Source of the DNA: an uncultured Alphaproteobacteria bacterium
GTDB taxonomy: Bacteria; Pseudomonadota; Alphaproteobacteria; Rhizobiales; Beijerinckiaceae
DNA length: 64,000 nucleotides
NCBI GenBank assembly: GCA_937988775.1
Contig: CALKHP010000003.1
Location: 1 to 64,000, forward strand
Direction: 5' to 3'
Below, piece after piece: positions 1 through 7,768 of this stretch (the first letter of the stretch is position 1; every line of letters starts with the position of its first letter). The notes under the pieces are model-generated. The model worked only from the letters and a program-made list of their open reading frames with translations. It was not told the DNA's origin and ran no database searches. The position numbers and the translations under genes were made by a program.

Positions 1-142
1 GGATCTCGGCGCGCTCGCGCGCAAGCCGGCCCTGCATGTCGTCGACGATCTGCTCGGCGACGGATGAGCAGCTGTTCGAATCGCCAAACGCAACCACGAG
101 AGTGGCTAGCAGGAGCCCGACGGCGATAAGCACGTATTTCAT
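1..142 (-). CDS. Small exported protein, 3' end outside window
   Basis: An open frame begins at an ATG preceded by a GGAGAG ribosome site and reads off the left edge of the window. The first 47 residues start with MKYVLIAVGLLLATLVVAFG, a classic positively charged n-region plus hydrophobic core, so the product is probably exported or anchored. A polar stretch with a Cys (residue 25) and acidic/basic residues follows. No family can be assigned from this fragment. It is transcribed away from the DUF805 gene, towards the window edge. Confidence 0.55.
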   Translation of the reverse strand, partial: MKYVLIAVGLLLATLVVAFGDSNSCSSVAEQIVDDMQGRLARERAEI

Positions 143-273
143 GGTTCTCTCCGGTATGGACGCGCTGACCCGTGCCAGCGACGCGCGGCGCTACTGCTAT
201 TGATGCTGGGGGGCGGATGGGATGAGCTCGCGCAGAGGCGAACGCTGAGAAGGGGCAAGACGCCCCTTCCAGT

Positions 274-837
274 TCAAAGCGTTGGGGGAGCGCCGAAGCG
301 ATTGGCGCCCGCGTCACTCGGCCTCGTAAACCAATAGATCACGGGGATAGCGCCGACGATCGTCGCGCAGAGCCAATACCACGCGCCACTCCGCCCCTGA
401 TCGTGAAGGCGCCGATAACTGATCGACATGAACGGAATAGCCGTACTCCACGTCACGATTCCACTGGCCCAGCCGGTCCGCATTTCCGGAAAAAGCACGA
501 TGTCGATCACGGCGGCAATTGCCGCGGCAATTATAAAGGCGAGGAAAAACAGCCAGAACTCGGATCGCGATGCGCGGCCGCTGAAGACGAAATATTTCCG
601 GAGTGCCATCGCCGTGCAGGCGAGGAAAAGCTGGAAGCCTTTGGGCCGGTCGAGGTTGTTCTCAGGTCGATAGGCGGGATTGGCGAGAGGCGCGGGAAGG
701 GCAGCCGTGGTCGCGATCGGCTCGGCGGTTGCGCCGCCGGGGATTTCGCTCATGCAATGCCGGCATTTGCGGGCGCCGGCGATGATGGTCTCTTTGCAAT
801 ATGGGCAGGAGACGTGAAGAATCGGTTCGTTTGTCAT
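274..837 (-). CDS. DUF805 membrane protein with N-terminal zinc ribbon
   Basis: The 187-residue product has two parts. Residues 11-28 hold a CxxC-x10-CxxC knuckle (C11, C14, C25, C28) typical of small zinc ribbons. Residues about 75-185 form a DUF805 domain: the entry motif KYFVFSGRASRSEFW, three or four hydrophobic segments, and the RRLHDQGRSG motif between helices. DUF805 proteins are inner-membrane proteins of unknown function, often found in accessory regions. The gene is divergent from the XRE regulator downstream, so the two may share a control region. Family assignment is firm; the cellular role is unknown. Confidence 0.85.
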   Translation of the reverse strand: MTNEPILHVSCPYCKETIIAGARKCRHCMSEIPGGATAEPIATTAALPAPLANPAYRPENNLDRPKGFQLFLACTAMALRKYFVFSGRASRSEFWLFFLAFIIAAAIAAVIDIVLFPEMRTGWASGIVTWSTAIPFMSISYRRLHDQGRSGAWYWLCATIVGAIPVIYWFTRPSDAGANRFGAPPTL

Positions 838-905
838 GAGAGGTCACACAAGGTGTTGCTACGGGTTGGGCGGATCGCAAGAGTGGCAATCTATAGTTTA
901 AATGT

Positions 906-934
906 GGATTTAATCCTCATCAAGGGCTAAATCC
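906..934. promoter_or_regulatory. Inverted repeat between divergent genes, candidate operator
   Basis: The arms GGATTTA and TAAATCC are separated by 15 bases in the AT-rich gap between the DUF805 gene and the XRE regulator gene. The centre-to-centre spacing is about two helical turns, as expected for a dimeric helix-turn-helix repressor. It lies just upstream of the XRE start, so autoregulation is a reasonable inference. No binding evidence exists. Confidence 0.3.
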
Positions 935-947
935 GTATTGATATCTT

Positions 948-1370
948 GTGGCTGCTTACTGCATTCGCCGCGACGCTCCGGGCATGCAAAAGCAAGCAGC
1001 AGAACAAGATGATGGGCACGCCGACGACGTGCGGCGCGTGCAGCGTGCAGTCGGAGCGAAGGTGCAAGCGTTTCGGAAGGCGCAGCGGCTGAGTCAGGAA
1101 GAGCTGGCGCATCGGATCGGCAAAAGCGTGTTTGCGATTTCGAGCATCGAGCGTGGCGTGACCTTTGCCTCGCTGACGACGCTGCTCGCGCTCACACGTG
1201 TGCTCGGGTGCCGGTTGTCAGATTTCTTTGAAGATGAGCAGACCGACGTTGCGCGCACGATCAGCGCGATCACGCTAGCGTTGCGTGATCAGCCGCTCGA
1301 CGTCGTGACGACAGCGCAGAAGCAAGTCGCGCTGTTGGTCGATTTTGCCGGCGCAGCGCGCGGATCGTAA
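948..1370 (+). CDS. XRE-family helix-turn-helix transcriptional regulator
   Basis: The 140-residue protein has a Cro/CI-type HTH at about residues 36-92: VQAFRKAQRLSQEELAHRIG, then an ISSIERG recognition helix and a LLALTRVLGC helix. A short acidic C-terminal tail follows. Such single-domain regulators commonly control the mobile element that carries them. The longest start is a GTG; an internal ATG 12 codons later (984) is also possible and neither has a strong ribosome site. It converges on the broken peptidase-like gene and diverges from the DUF805 gene. Confidence 0.85.
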   Translation: MAAYCIRRDAPGMQKQAAEQDDGHADDVRRVQRAVGAKVQAFRKAQRLSQEELAHRIGKSVFAISSIERGVTFASLTTLLALTRVLGCRLSDFFEDEQTDVARTISAITLALRDQPLDVVTTAQKQVALLVDFAGAARGS

Positions 1371-1386
1371 TGCGCGCTGCGCTGTC

Positions 1387-1410
1387 AGTGTGTTTTGACG
1401 AAAATACACT
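1387..1410. terminator. Palindrome between convergent genes, possible bidirectional terminator
   Basis: The sequence AGTGTGTTTT, a GACG loop, then AAAATACACT forms a near-perfect hairpin with one mismatch. It lies in the 38-bp gap where the XRE gene and the peptidase-like gene converge. T and A runs sit inside the arms, which suits termination in both directions, although no separate U-tract follows. Confidence 0.35.
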
Positions 1411-1967
1411 ATGACATTCGGCGCAGCACGATGATCTCGTTTGGATCGAGGATGTGGCGGTCGAACGACAAGCGCAACGTGCAGCGTTTGCGCGACAGCA
1501 GTTGCAGTTCGGTGCTGTCATGCAAGCGCAAGGTGCGGGCGCTGACGCCGGTGACGACGGTCCAGTGATTATAGACGCCGAGCGTTGAGGCGATGATCAC
1601 CGATTGTGGCGTCACCGTGTGCTGCAGCCAGTCCCAGAAGGACTGCATCGTCAGAAACTGCCGGCCGACAGCATGACGATGCCACCACGATGGGCACAGC
1701 GCAGTTGGTCATGCGGGTGAGCCATGGCGCCATCGGTTTGGCGATTTTGAGCAGCGTCTCAAAATCGATGCCGTCATAGATGGCTTCGGTGGCCGAGGCG
1801 GCGTTCGCCGCCTTGAGCTTCTTGATCAGCTCGGCAAACATGATCTGGACGAGATCGTCGTCGAGCTCAGGGCATAGGGCGCAGAACGCGTTGACGATCG
1901 CGTAGACGCCGCACAGACCATCGAGGTCGCCTTGTCGCAGCGGGCGGGCGAGAGGACGCTGCAGCAT
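1409..1967 (-). pseudogene. Frameshifted papain-like cysteine peptidase-like gene
   Basis: Two overlapping frames appear to be halves of one gene. The first (start 1967) has RQGDLDGLCGVYAIVNAF, with Q12 and C19 spaced as in papain-like and C39-type folds. The second (ending 1409) has GVYNHWTVV and LRLHDST, which would supply the histidine and the Asp/Asn. The frames meet across a 54-bp segment (1659-1712) identical to part of the neighbouring DUF3768 gene, which breaks the frame. The start overlaps the DUF3768 stop (TGAGATG), so the two were translationally coupled. The papain-like assignment rests on motifs only. Confidence 0.5.
1659..1712. repeat. 54-bp exact direct repeat, copy A (in broken peptidase-like gene)
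   Basis: This copy is identical base for base to 2211-2264, in the same orientation, 552 bp away. Here it falls exactly where the peptidase-like reading frame shifts. In the other copy the bases are in frame and encode the conserved GGIVMLSAGI part of DUF3768, so this copy is the likely derived one. Confidence 0.9.
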
Positions 1968-1968
1968 C

Positions 1969-2334
1969 TCAGTATTCCTCTGCCAGCATGACGGTCATCA
2001 CCCGACGGGTGACGAGCGGATCGGCGGCATCGGGCGAATGGAGCCGCAGCGAGCGGTCGTAAGCGTCGATCTTGAACAAGACCGACTGCCCGTCGACCGA
2101 CACGCGGCCGAAGTCATGCTCGCCATACGGGTCGTTGCCGGCATCGAAGGCGGTGAACTGGCTGATGGTCAGCAAGGCCTTGGTGGCAAAGGCAGCGCCG
2201 GCTCCGGCGATGCCGGCCGACAGCATGACGATGCCACCACGATGGGCACAGCGCAGTTGGTCATTGAGGGCGCGGATGCAGGCGGTGCGCTGCGCCACGC
2301 TGACGTTCGGACGTGAGTCGTCGATTGGACGCAT
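1969..2334 (-). CDS. DUF3768 domain protein
   Basis: The 121-residue protein matches DUF3768 along its length: IRALNDQLR near the N-terminus, a GGIVMLSAGI segment, FDAGNDPYGEHDFG in the middle, FKIDAYDRSLRLHSPDAADP, and the C-terminal VTRRVMTVMLAEEY. This small protein family of unknown function is common on alphaproteobacterial plasmids and islands. I chose the ATG at 2334 over an upstream TTG because GGAG lies eight bases before it. Its stop touches the start of the peptidase-like gene. It contains the source copy of the 54-bp repeat. Confidence 0.85.
   Translation of the reverse strand: MRPIDDSRPNVSVAQRTACIRALNDQLRCAHRGGIVMLSAGIAGAGAAFATKALLTISQFTAFDAGNDPYGEHDFGRVSVDGQSVLFKIDAYDRSLRLHSPDAADPLVTRRVMTVMLAEEY
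2211..2264. repeat. 54-bp exact direct repeat, copy B (in DUF3768 gene)
   Basis: This copy is identical to 1659-1712. It lies in frame within the DUF3768 coding sequence and encodes a conserved part of the family, so it is probably the parental copy. Confidence 0.9.
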
Positions 2335-2410
2335 CAGAAATGCTCCATGCAATATCAGATGATGAAGGGAGGAGAAGAAGGGGAGGCGGCTCGCGTGCGA
2401 GCGAACGCCC

Positions 2411-2998
2411 CTAGAGCAAGTTGATCAGCTTGCGCTGGCCCTGGGTGTTGCCGTCGATATAGCCTTGTGTGGTCTCGATCGAGCGGTGGCCGGCGAGAAG
2501 CTGCACGTCGCGTAGGCTACCGCCGACCTTATGGATGGCGCGCGCGCCATTGGTGATGAAGGTGCGCCGGCCGGAATGTGATGAACAGCCGTTGGCGCCG
2601 ATGGTATCGAACATCGTGACGAACCAGTTCACCACACTGTTGGGCCGCAGATGGCCACGGCGGCGTGAGGCGATCACCGGCCCCGATGGATATCCATCGA
2701 ACTTCGTCTCGCGCAGCAACTGCCGGAGCGCCTGCTTGAGTTCGGGATGCATCGGGATACGACGGCCGGATTGCATCTTGGCGATGGTGTCGCGCACCTC
2801 GATATGGTCGCCGATGCGACCTTCCGCGTTGGTGACCATCGACCAGTCGAGCGCGGCGATCTCGCAGGCGCGCAAGCCCGCTTTGACCGAGAGCAAGACA
2901 ATCACCTTGTCGCGGATCGGAGAGCGCGTGTGCTCGGCATAGAGCAGCATACGCTGTAGGGTTGCCGGAGAAATAGTCTTTGCCTGTCGTTTGAGCAT
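2411..2998 (-). CDS. Short tyrosine recombinase (catalytic domain only)
   Basis: The 195-residue protein is a tyrosine site-specific recombinase lacking the usual N-terminal core-binding domain. The catalytic set is visible: R43 (GLRACEIAALDW), a beta-hairpin lysine near 74, H141-x-x-R144 (SSHSGRRTF), H171 (LLAGHRS) and the nucleophile Y180 (TTQGYID). I chose the ATG at 2998 because AAGGAG lies seven bases upstream and the family begins with LKRQAKT; the frame is open further upstream. A TTGACA promoter precedes it. It is a candidate for mobilising or inverting DNA in the island, though it is not beside the tRNA junction. Confidence 0.88.
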   Translation of the reverse strand: MLKRQAKTISPATLQRMLLYAEHTRSPIRDKVIVLLSVKAGLRACEIAALDWSMVTNAEGRIGDHIEVRDTIAKMQSGRRIPMHPELKQALRQLLRETKFDGYPSGPVIASRRRGHLRPNSVVNWFVTMFDTIGANGCSSHSGRRTFITNGARAIHKVGGSLRDVQLLAGHRSIETTQGYIDGNTQGQRKLINLL

Positions 2999-3077
2999 GA
3001 GCGTCTCCTTGACATGACGCTGCGCGCGAGCGCTGACAGCACTCACGTTGACGTCACATCTGCGTTTGAGGGGAGGG

Positions 3078-3115
3078 GTGTCGGCGGCGATTTTGCCGCG
3101 CAATGCGGCCGACAC
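3078..3115. promoter_or_regulatory. Inverted repeat at recombinase transcription start, candidate operator
   Basis: The arms GTGTCGGC and GCCGACAC are perfectly complementary, with a 22-base spacer. One arm covers the expected transcription start of the promoter at 3120-3148. It could bind a repressor, or the recombinase itself. Confidence 0.4.
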
Positions 3116-3119
3116 GCTC

Positions 3120-3148
3120 ACTCTAGCGCAAACGCAGCAGAGTGTCAA
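3120..3148 (-). promoter_or_regulatory. Sigma70-type promoter of the tyrosine recombinase gene
   Basis: On the minus strand a perfect TTGACA is followed by a 17-base spacer and TAGAGT. AT-rich sequence precedes the -35 box. The start point would fall near 3113, giving a leader of about 115 bases before the recombinase ATG at 2998. Confidence 0.6.
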
Positions 3149-4273
3149 TAAAATCCATATATATCAATATCTTATCAGAATGTCGCGCTTCAGGCTCTCC
3201 GCATCGAATCCCGACGTATCACCGCGCGCACGCCCGCGGCTTTGCGCCCCAATCTCGGCCACCAGACCGAGATGACGCACCCCTGAAAGCCGCCACTCCT
3301 TTGCAACGCGATTACGTCGTCTTGCTTCCTACATACATGAGGCCAACGAATTGCCGTTGAACGAAGCCATATTGTGTCCAATAGTGCGGCTGACGGCGTT
3401 TGAGGCCGACAAAATTTGGGGCGCAGTTGGGATCAAAGGCGCTGGTGGAAACCGGAATCGAATATATCTTTACCGCTATGTCGCTGGTCGTCTTGTTGTC
3501 GTTGCCAACAGCCAAGCGTGTATCAGCGGCGCACCACAACAAGCCGTCCTCCTGCCAAATCACGGCTATTGTCGTGTGACTCTCCTAAAGGACGGCGTGT
3601 GGAGCCCAAAAGCTGGTTTCCCCGGCTCTGACTGACCAAAGATGATTATCACAAGTCCAGCACCTCCGTGCAGACCGTTGCCGATCACTCTCAAAGTCTG
3701 CTTCGGGCACAAAGAGGTCTTCTGCGTATTTACCGATGAGGTCTGCTTTCATGAAACGCCGAAACCGAACTAAACGACCAAGATGGGGTCGCTAAACGGA
3801 ACGGCTGCGTTCTGATGAGTTCGACTCGAAGGCGGACGTTTTGAAAGCATCTGACCGAAGTCAGTTTCCGCCCGTGTACAGGACATACGGGATGGCCCAT
3901 CGAACAGACCAGAGCTAACCGCTTGCGCAGCCAGAAATCGCTTTTGCATCCCACTGGTCATTAGTCGCATGGTGTTGGAGATGCCGTAACAGCCCAATTG
4001 CGCCGCACATGCCCACGGAGTACCCATCACTGATGGGCAGCCTTGCGGTGCCGAGCTTGCTTGCACAAGCCTCCATGTCCTCAATTGGCGCCATCGTCCT
4101 CGACCATGGCGGCGCCGACATAACCTTCGGGCGGCCTGTTGCCTTGAAGCGCAACATAGCCCGCCGGATGGCGGTGGATATGGTAATCTCGATATCCTTT
4201 GGGTGACATGGACCACGTCTGCGCATATGATTCTGAAGGGAAAACCGTGAAAAGAATATATTGAGCAAAGTCA
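3149..4273. other. Gene-poor scarred stretch of the island
   Basis: About 1.1 kb carries no convincing intact gene. Its left part includes the Ntn-hydrolase-like remnant described separately. Between 3640 and 3900 I see no coding signal. Between about 3900 and 4210 two minus-strand frames look coding-like in turn (a frame starting MSPKGYRDYHIHRHPAGYVA near 4206 that stops near 4081, and an overlapping frame containing SKLGTARLPISDGYSVG), which would fit a decayed, frameshifted small gene. I cannot name it. The segment looks like remains of earlier insertions. Confidence 0.4.
3312..3575 (-). pseudogene. Possible remnant of a proteasome-like Ntn-hydrolase gene
   Basis: The frame reads TTIAVIWQEDGLLWCAADTR, then GNDNKTTSDIAVKIY, and ends after GLKRRQPHYWTQYGFV. 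A Thr-Thr-Ile-x-Val start followed by DGL...AADTR and TSD.AVKIY recalls the N-terminal strands of HslV/proteasome-beta type hydrolases, where the threonine after processing is the nucleophile. No ATG precedes the threonines (a CAC codon stands there, with a TAG three codons further up), and the product would be only about 85 residues, so it looks truncated. The resemblance is from motif reading alone. A short GTG-initiated protein (start 3563) remains possible. Confidence 0.3.
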
Positions 4274-5269
4274 GTGTCTAACGCAAAACAGATTGTTGCG
4301 ATGCTTCGCAGCCGGGCCGAGGGCGACGAGGAGCAATTCTTCTCCATCGCGTTGCAGGTCGCGGCATCGGAAGCACGCCAAGGACGCCGTGACACTGCTA
4401 CCGAAATCCGCGCAGCGGTCGATGCATCTCGGGCAGCACGGGGCGTTCGACCCAGCGTCCCTATAGCCTTCTCGCGCCCTCGTGGCGATCTGGAAGGTTT
4501 GCTCGAACTACGGCAGGCCGCTATCACCCTTGCGGATGTTGTCCTTTCCGCCCCGATTGCTGACCGGCTGAACAATCTCCTGCTTCAGCAGCGCAAGCGC
4601 GACTGGCTTCGCGAGCATGGGAAAGCTCCGAGCCATCGATTCCTGTTCGTTGGCCCTCCCGGGTCAGGCAAGACCATGACCGCCGAAGCGGTGGCTGGCG
4701 AATTGAAGCTACCGCTTTACGTCATTCGCCTTGATACCCTCATTACCCGCTTCATGGGCGAGACCGCAGCGAAGTTGCGGCTTGTCTTTGACGAGACGCT
4801 TCGCCGTCGCGCGGTGTATCTATTCGACGAGTTCGATGCCGTTGGAGGTCATCGCAGCGCCTCGAATGATGTCGCCGAAATGCGCCGCGTGCTCAACAGC
4901 TTCCTTCAATTTATGGAAGAGAAGAGCGCGACTGACAGCGCCATCATCGCCGCGACCAATCATCCAGAGCTGCTGGATCGTGCGCTGTTGCGCCGTTTCG
5001 ACGAGGTCCTGGAATTCGAGTTGCCAACGGCGGAGCAGGTCAAGGCTGTCGTTAAATCTAATCTACGCCCGATGAAGTATCCCCGGCTCAATTGGGGGGC
5101 TGTTGAAAAGGCCGCTCGCGGGCTCAGTCAGGCTGAGGTGGCACGAGCGGCGAACGAAGCGGTCAAGAACGCTATCCTTCAGCAATGCGATCAGATCACC
5201 ACGCAGGAGCTGACAGCGAAATTATCCGAGCGCCAGGCGATGCGGGCTGCTTTTACGACGGCTCGCTAG
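4274..5269 (+). CDS. IetA-like AAA+ ATPase of an AAA/subtilisin pair
   Basis: The 331-residue protein has one AAA+ module: Walker A GPPGSGKT at 127-134, Walker B VYLFDEFD at 181-188, sensor-1 Asn 229 in IIAATNH, and arginine-finger candidates R240/R241 in RALLRRFD. The N-terminal 90 residues are helical and may be the partner-binding region. It starts with GTG and ends three bases before the subtilisin-like gene, so the two form an operon. AAA-ATPase plus subtilisin pairs are known as IetA/IetS from Agrobacterium plasmid pTiC58, where the ATPase is the antitoxin, and the module is also reported as anti-phage. Function here is inferred from that architecture. Confidence 0.8.
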   Translation: MSNAKQIVAMLRSRAEGDEEQFFSIALQVAASEARQGRRDTATEIRAAVDASRAARGVRPSVPIAFSRPRGDLEGLLELRQAAITLADVVLSAPIADRLNNLLLQQRKRDWLREHGKAPSHRFLFVGPPGSGKTMTAEAVAGELKLPLYVIRLDTLITRFMGETAAKLRLVFDETLRRRAVYLFDEFDAVGGHRSASNDVAEMRRVLNSFLQFMEEKSATDSAIIAATNHPELLDRALLRRFDEVLEFELPTAEQVKAVVKSNLRPMKYPRLNWGAVEKAARGLSQAEVARAANEAVKNAILQQCDQITTQELTAKLSERQAMRAAFTTAR

Positions 5270-5272
5270 TCT

Positions 5273-7768
5273 GTGAGCGAACACGACCGACCCCATCTCG
5301 ACATCTCAGCGCTCGTCCAACGCGGCGAATACAAGTCGCCGGGCAACAATGGGCGGCAAAGCCCGCTTCAGCGGATCCGTGGCGACCACGGGCAAAGGTT
5401 GGCGGCAGAACTGCGCACCGCGTTCGATCGCGCGGATGCGTCGCAGACGTCCCTTCACGGGATAGCCGACCTTGAACCTATCGGCGGAGTCTTTCTCGAA
5501 GTCGAACTCAACTCACAGGCAGGGGCGCAGATTCTCGAAAGAAGAAGCGAAAAGACGAGGCAAAGCGCAGAGGTCGTGTCCGAGGAAGGGATGCGCAGGG
5601 TAGCGCTGTTCGTTCCAGACGACGCTCGCGAGACCCTAAAGGCTGTCATTGCGGACTATGCCGAGGGAGAGATCAAATCGAAAAAGGGGACGCCCCCAGG
5701 CGCAACCCGCGTCGAACCGATTGAGCATATTAGAGAGGCGAGACTCCGCACTTTCTGGCGCGACGATCAGGACGCCCTCCCTACCGATTCACAGGTGCAG
5801 ATTTGGTGGGCGCTGTGGTGCTTCAGTGACCGCGTGGATCGCGTTCTATTAGCGGCCGATACCTTGGGCATGCAGGTCGGCGGAGCCGATACCTTTCTGA
5901 AATTTCCGGAAACGATCGTGGTTCCGGTGTTCGGGCGGGTCAGCGCGATCGAGCTACTGTTGTTTGCGACTGGTGGCATTGCCGAACTTCGTCGCGCCAG
6001 CGATAACCCGTCGGTCTTCACTCAGGACGTGAAGGAAGATGTCCCTGCCTTTATCGACGCCCTAGCGGAGCGGATAACCTGGCCTGGGGGAGATACGCCG
6101 GCTGTCTGCCTGCTCGATACCGGTGTGAACAGGGCGCATCCCCTTATCGAGCCCGCACTTTCTATTGCCGACCTCATGAGCGTTGACCCGGCGTGGGGCG
6201 GCGACGATCATGAGAGTGGATCAGGGCACGGCACCGGCATGGCTGGCCTTGCACTTCACGGCGATCTCGTGGCGCCGCTCGCCGACCAGGCGGCGCGCGT
6301 CCTGGGCCACAGAATCGAATCCGTGAAGATTCTTCCGCCCAATGGATTTCCACCGAACGATCCTCATTCCTATGGCCCAATCACGCATGGCGCGATAGCG
6401 CGTGCGGAAATCCAGAACCCCGATCGTTCGCGCGTCTTCTGTATGGCCGTTACCAACGAGAACCGGAGCGGAGCGGAGGCAAGCGCATGGAGCGCGGCCA
6501 TCGATCAGGCAGCAGCGGGCGCAGAGCTGAACGATCCCGAGAATCCGTCTCCCAAGCGTTTGATTGTGCTTGCCGCTGGCAACGTGCCGGACAGCGCCAA
6601 TGCCGCCGACATCGCGGAAGCCGACGCCTTCCCCGCACAAGACCCATCACAGGCTTGGAATGCGCTGACGATCGGCGGCTATACGCAGAAAACGGAGATC
6701 GCCGACGCCGGTTATCTCGACTGGTCTCCATCGGCGGCAGCTGGAGAAGCCAGTCCGTACAGCCGGACGTCGAAACTATGGCACGCCAGCAAATCGCCGT
6801 TCAAACCTGACCTGGTGCTGGAGGCTGGCAACCGCGCCATCAGTCCATCAGGCGTGGAAGCGATTGCCGGCCTAGACTCGATTTCACTTCTGACGACCTC
6901 GCGACAGGTCGATACCAATCCCCTCACCGCATTCTGGGCGACCAGCGCGGCGACTGCGCAAGCCGCGCGAATGGCAGTCCAGATCGGCGCGGCCTATCCC
7001 GATTATTGGCCAGAGACCGTTCGGGCCTTGATGGTTCACAGTGCCCGGTGGACGCCACCGATGCTCGCCGCGATCGATGCCTGCGCTGGCAAGAAGGACA
7101 AAACCGACTGCGTTCGTCGGTTTGGCTATGGCGTGCCCGACCTAGGTCGGGCAGTGGCATCGGCGATCGACGATCTGGCGCTGATCGCACAGAATACGAT
7201 CCAGCCATTTCGGAAGGACGGCTCGGTCCGCTTCAACGAGGCCCATGTTTATGAGCTTCCGTGGCCGCGGAATATCCTAGAGGAGTTGGATAACACCAGA
7301 GTTCGGCTGAAGGTGACGCTTTCCTATTTCGTCGAGCCAAACCCCAGCTTCGCCAGCGCAATCGATCCTGCCCGTTATCAGTCGTTCGGCCTGCGCTTCG
7401 ACCTGAAGCGATCACGGGAGACTGCCGCCAATTTCCACAAGCGCAATAATGCGGAAATGGCCGGAGACGGCACGAAGGCCATCAATTTCACTGACGATGG
7501 CTGGCTCTTCGGCCCGAAATCTATTTCGGCTGGATCGCTCCACATGGATATATGGGAGGGTGCTGCGGTCGAGCTGGCATCGCGCAACATGCTCTATGTT
7601 CGTCCCATTAGCGGATGGTGGCGCGAGCGCGACGCGCTACGTCGGTTCGACAGCACAGCGCGCTACGCACTGGTGGTCAGCATCGAAACGCCGGACGCAG
7701 AGATCGATCTGTACACGTCCATCGAGGCACTAATTCCGACACTTGTTCAGATCGACGCTGTCCCCTGA
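5273..7768 (+). CDS. IetS-like subtilisin-family (S8) serine protease
   Basis: The 831-residue protein has a complete S8 triad: D282 in LLDTGVNRAHP, H319 in GSGHGTGMAG, and S558 in FWATSAATAQAARMA, with oxyanion-hole N437 in LAAGN. The serine motif departs from the usual GTSMAAP. There is no signal peptide, so it should act in the cytoplasm. About 270 residues precede the catalytic domain and about 230 follow; these flanks may bind the ATPase partner. GTG start, three bases after the ATPase stop. In the IetAS module the protease is the toxic effector restrained by the ATPase; that role is inferred here. Its cellular target is unknown. Confidence 0.82.
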   Translation: MSEHDRPHLDISALVQRGEYKSPGNNGRQSPLQRIRGDHGQRLAAELRTAFDRADASQTSLHGIADLEPIGGVFLEVELNSQAGAQILERRSEKTRQSAEVVSEEGMRRVALFVPDDARETLKAVIADYAEGEIKSKKGTPPGATRVEPIEHIREARLRTFWRDDQDALPTDSQVQIWWALWCFSDRVDRVLLAADTLGMQVGGADTFLKFPETIVVPVFGRVSAIELLLFATGGIAELRRASDNPSVFTQDVKEDVPAFIDALAERITWPGGDTPAVCLLDTGVNRAHPLIEPALSIADLMSVDPAWGGDDHESGSGHGTGMAGLALHGDLVAPLADQAARVLGHRIESVKILPPNGFPPNDPHSYGPITHGAIARAEIQNPDRSRVFCMAVTNENRSGAEASAWSAAIDQAAAGAELNDPENPSPKRLIVLAAGNVPDSANAADIAEADAFPAQDPSQAWNALTIGGYTQKTEIADAGYLDWSPSAAAGEASPYSRTSKLWHASKSPFKPDLVLEAGNRAISPSGVEAIAGLDSISLLTTSRQVDTNPLTAFWATSAATAQAARMAVQIGAAYPDYWPETVRALMVHSARWTPPMLAAIDACAGKKDKTDCVRRFGYGVPDLGRAVASAIDDLALIAQNTIQPFRKDGSVRFNEAHVYELPWPRNILEELDNTRVRLKVTLSYFVEPNPSFASAIDPARYQSFGLRFDLKRSRETAANFHKRNNAEMAGDGTKAINFTDDGWLFGPKSISAGSLHMDIWEGAAVELASRNMLYVRPISGWWRERDALRRFDSTARYALVVSIETPDAEIDLYTSIEALIPTLVQIDAVP

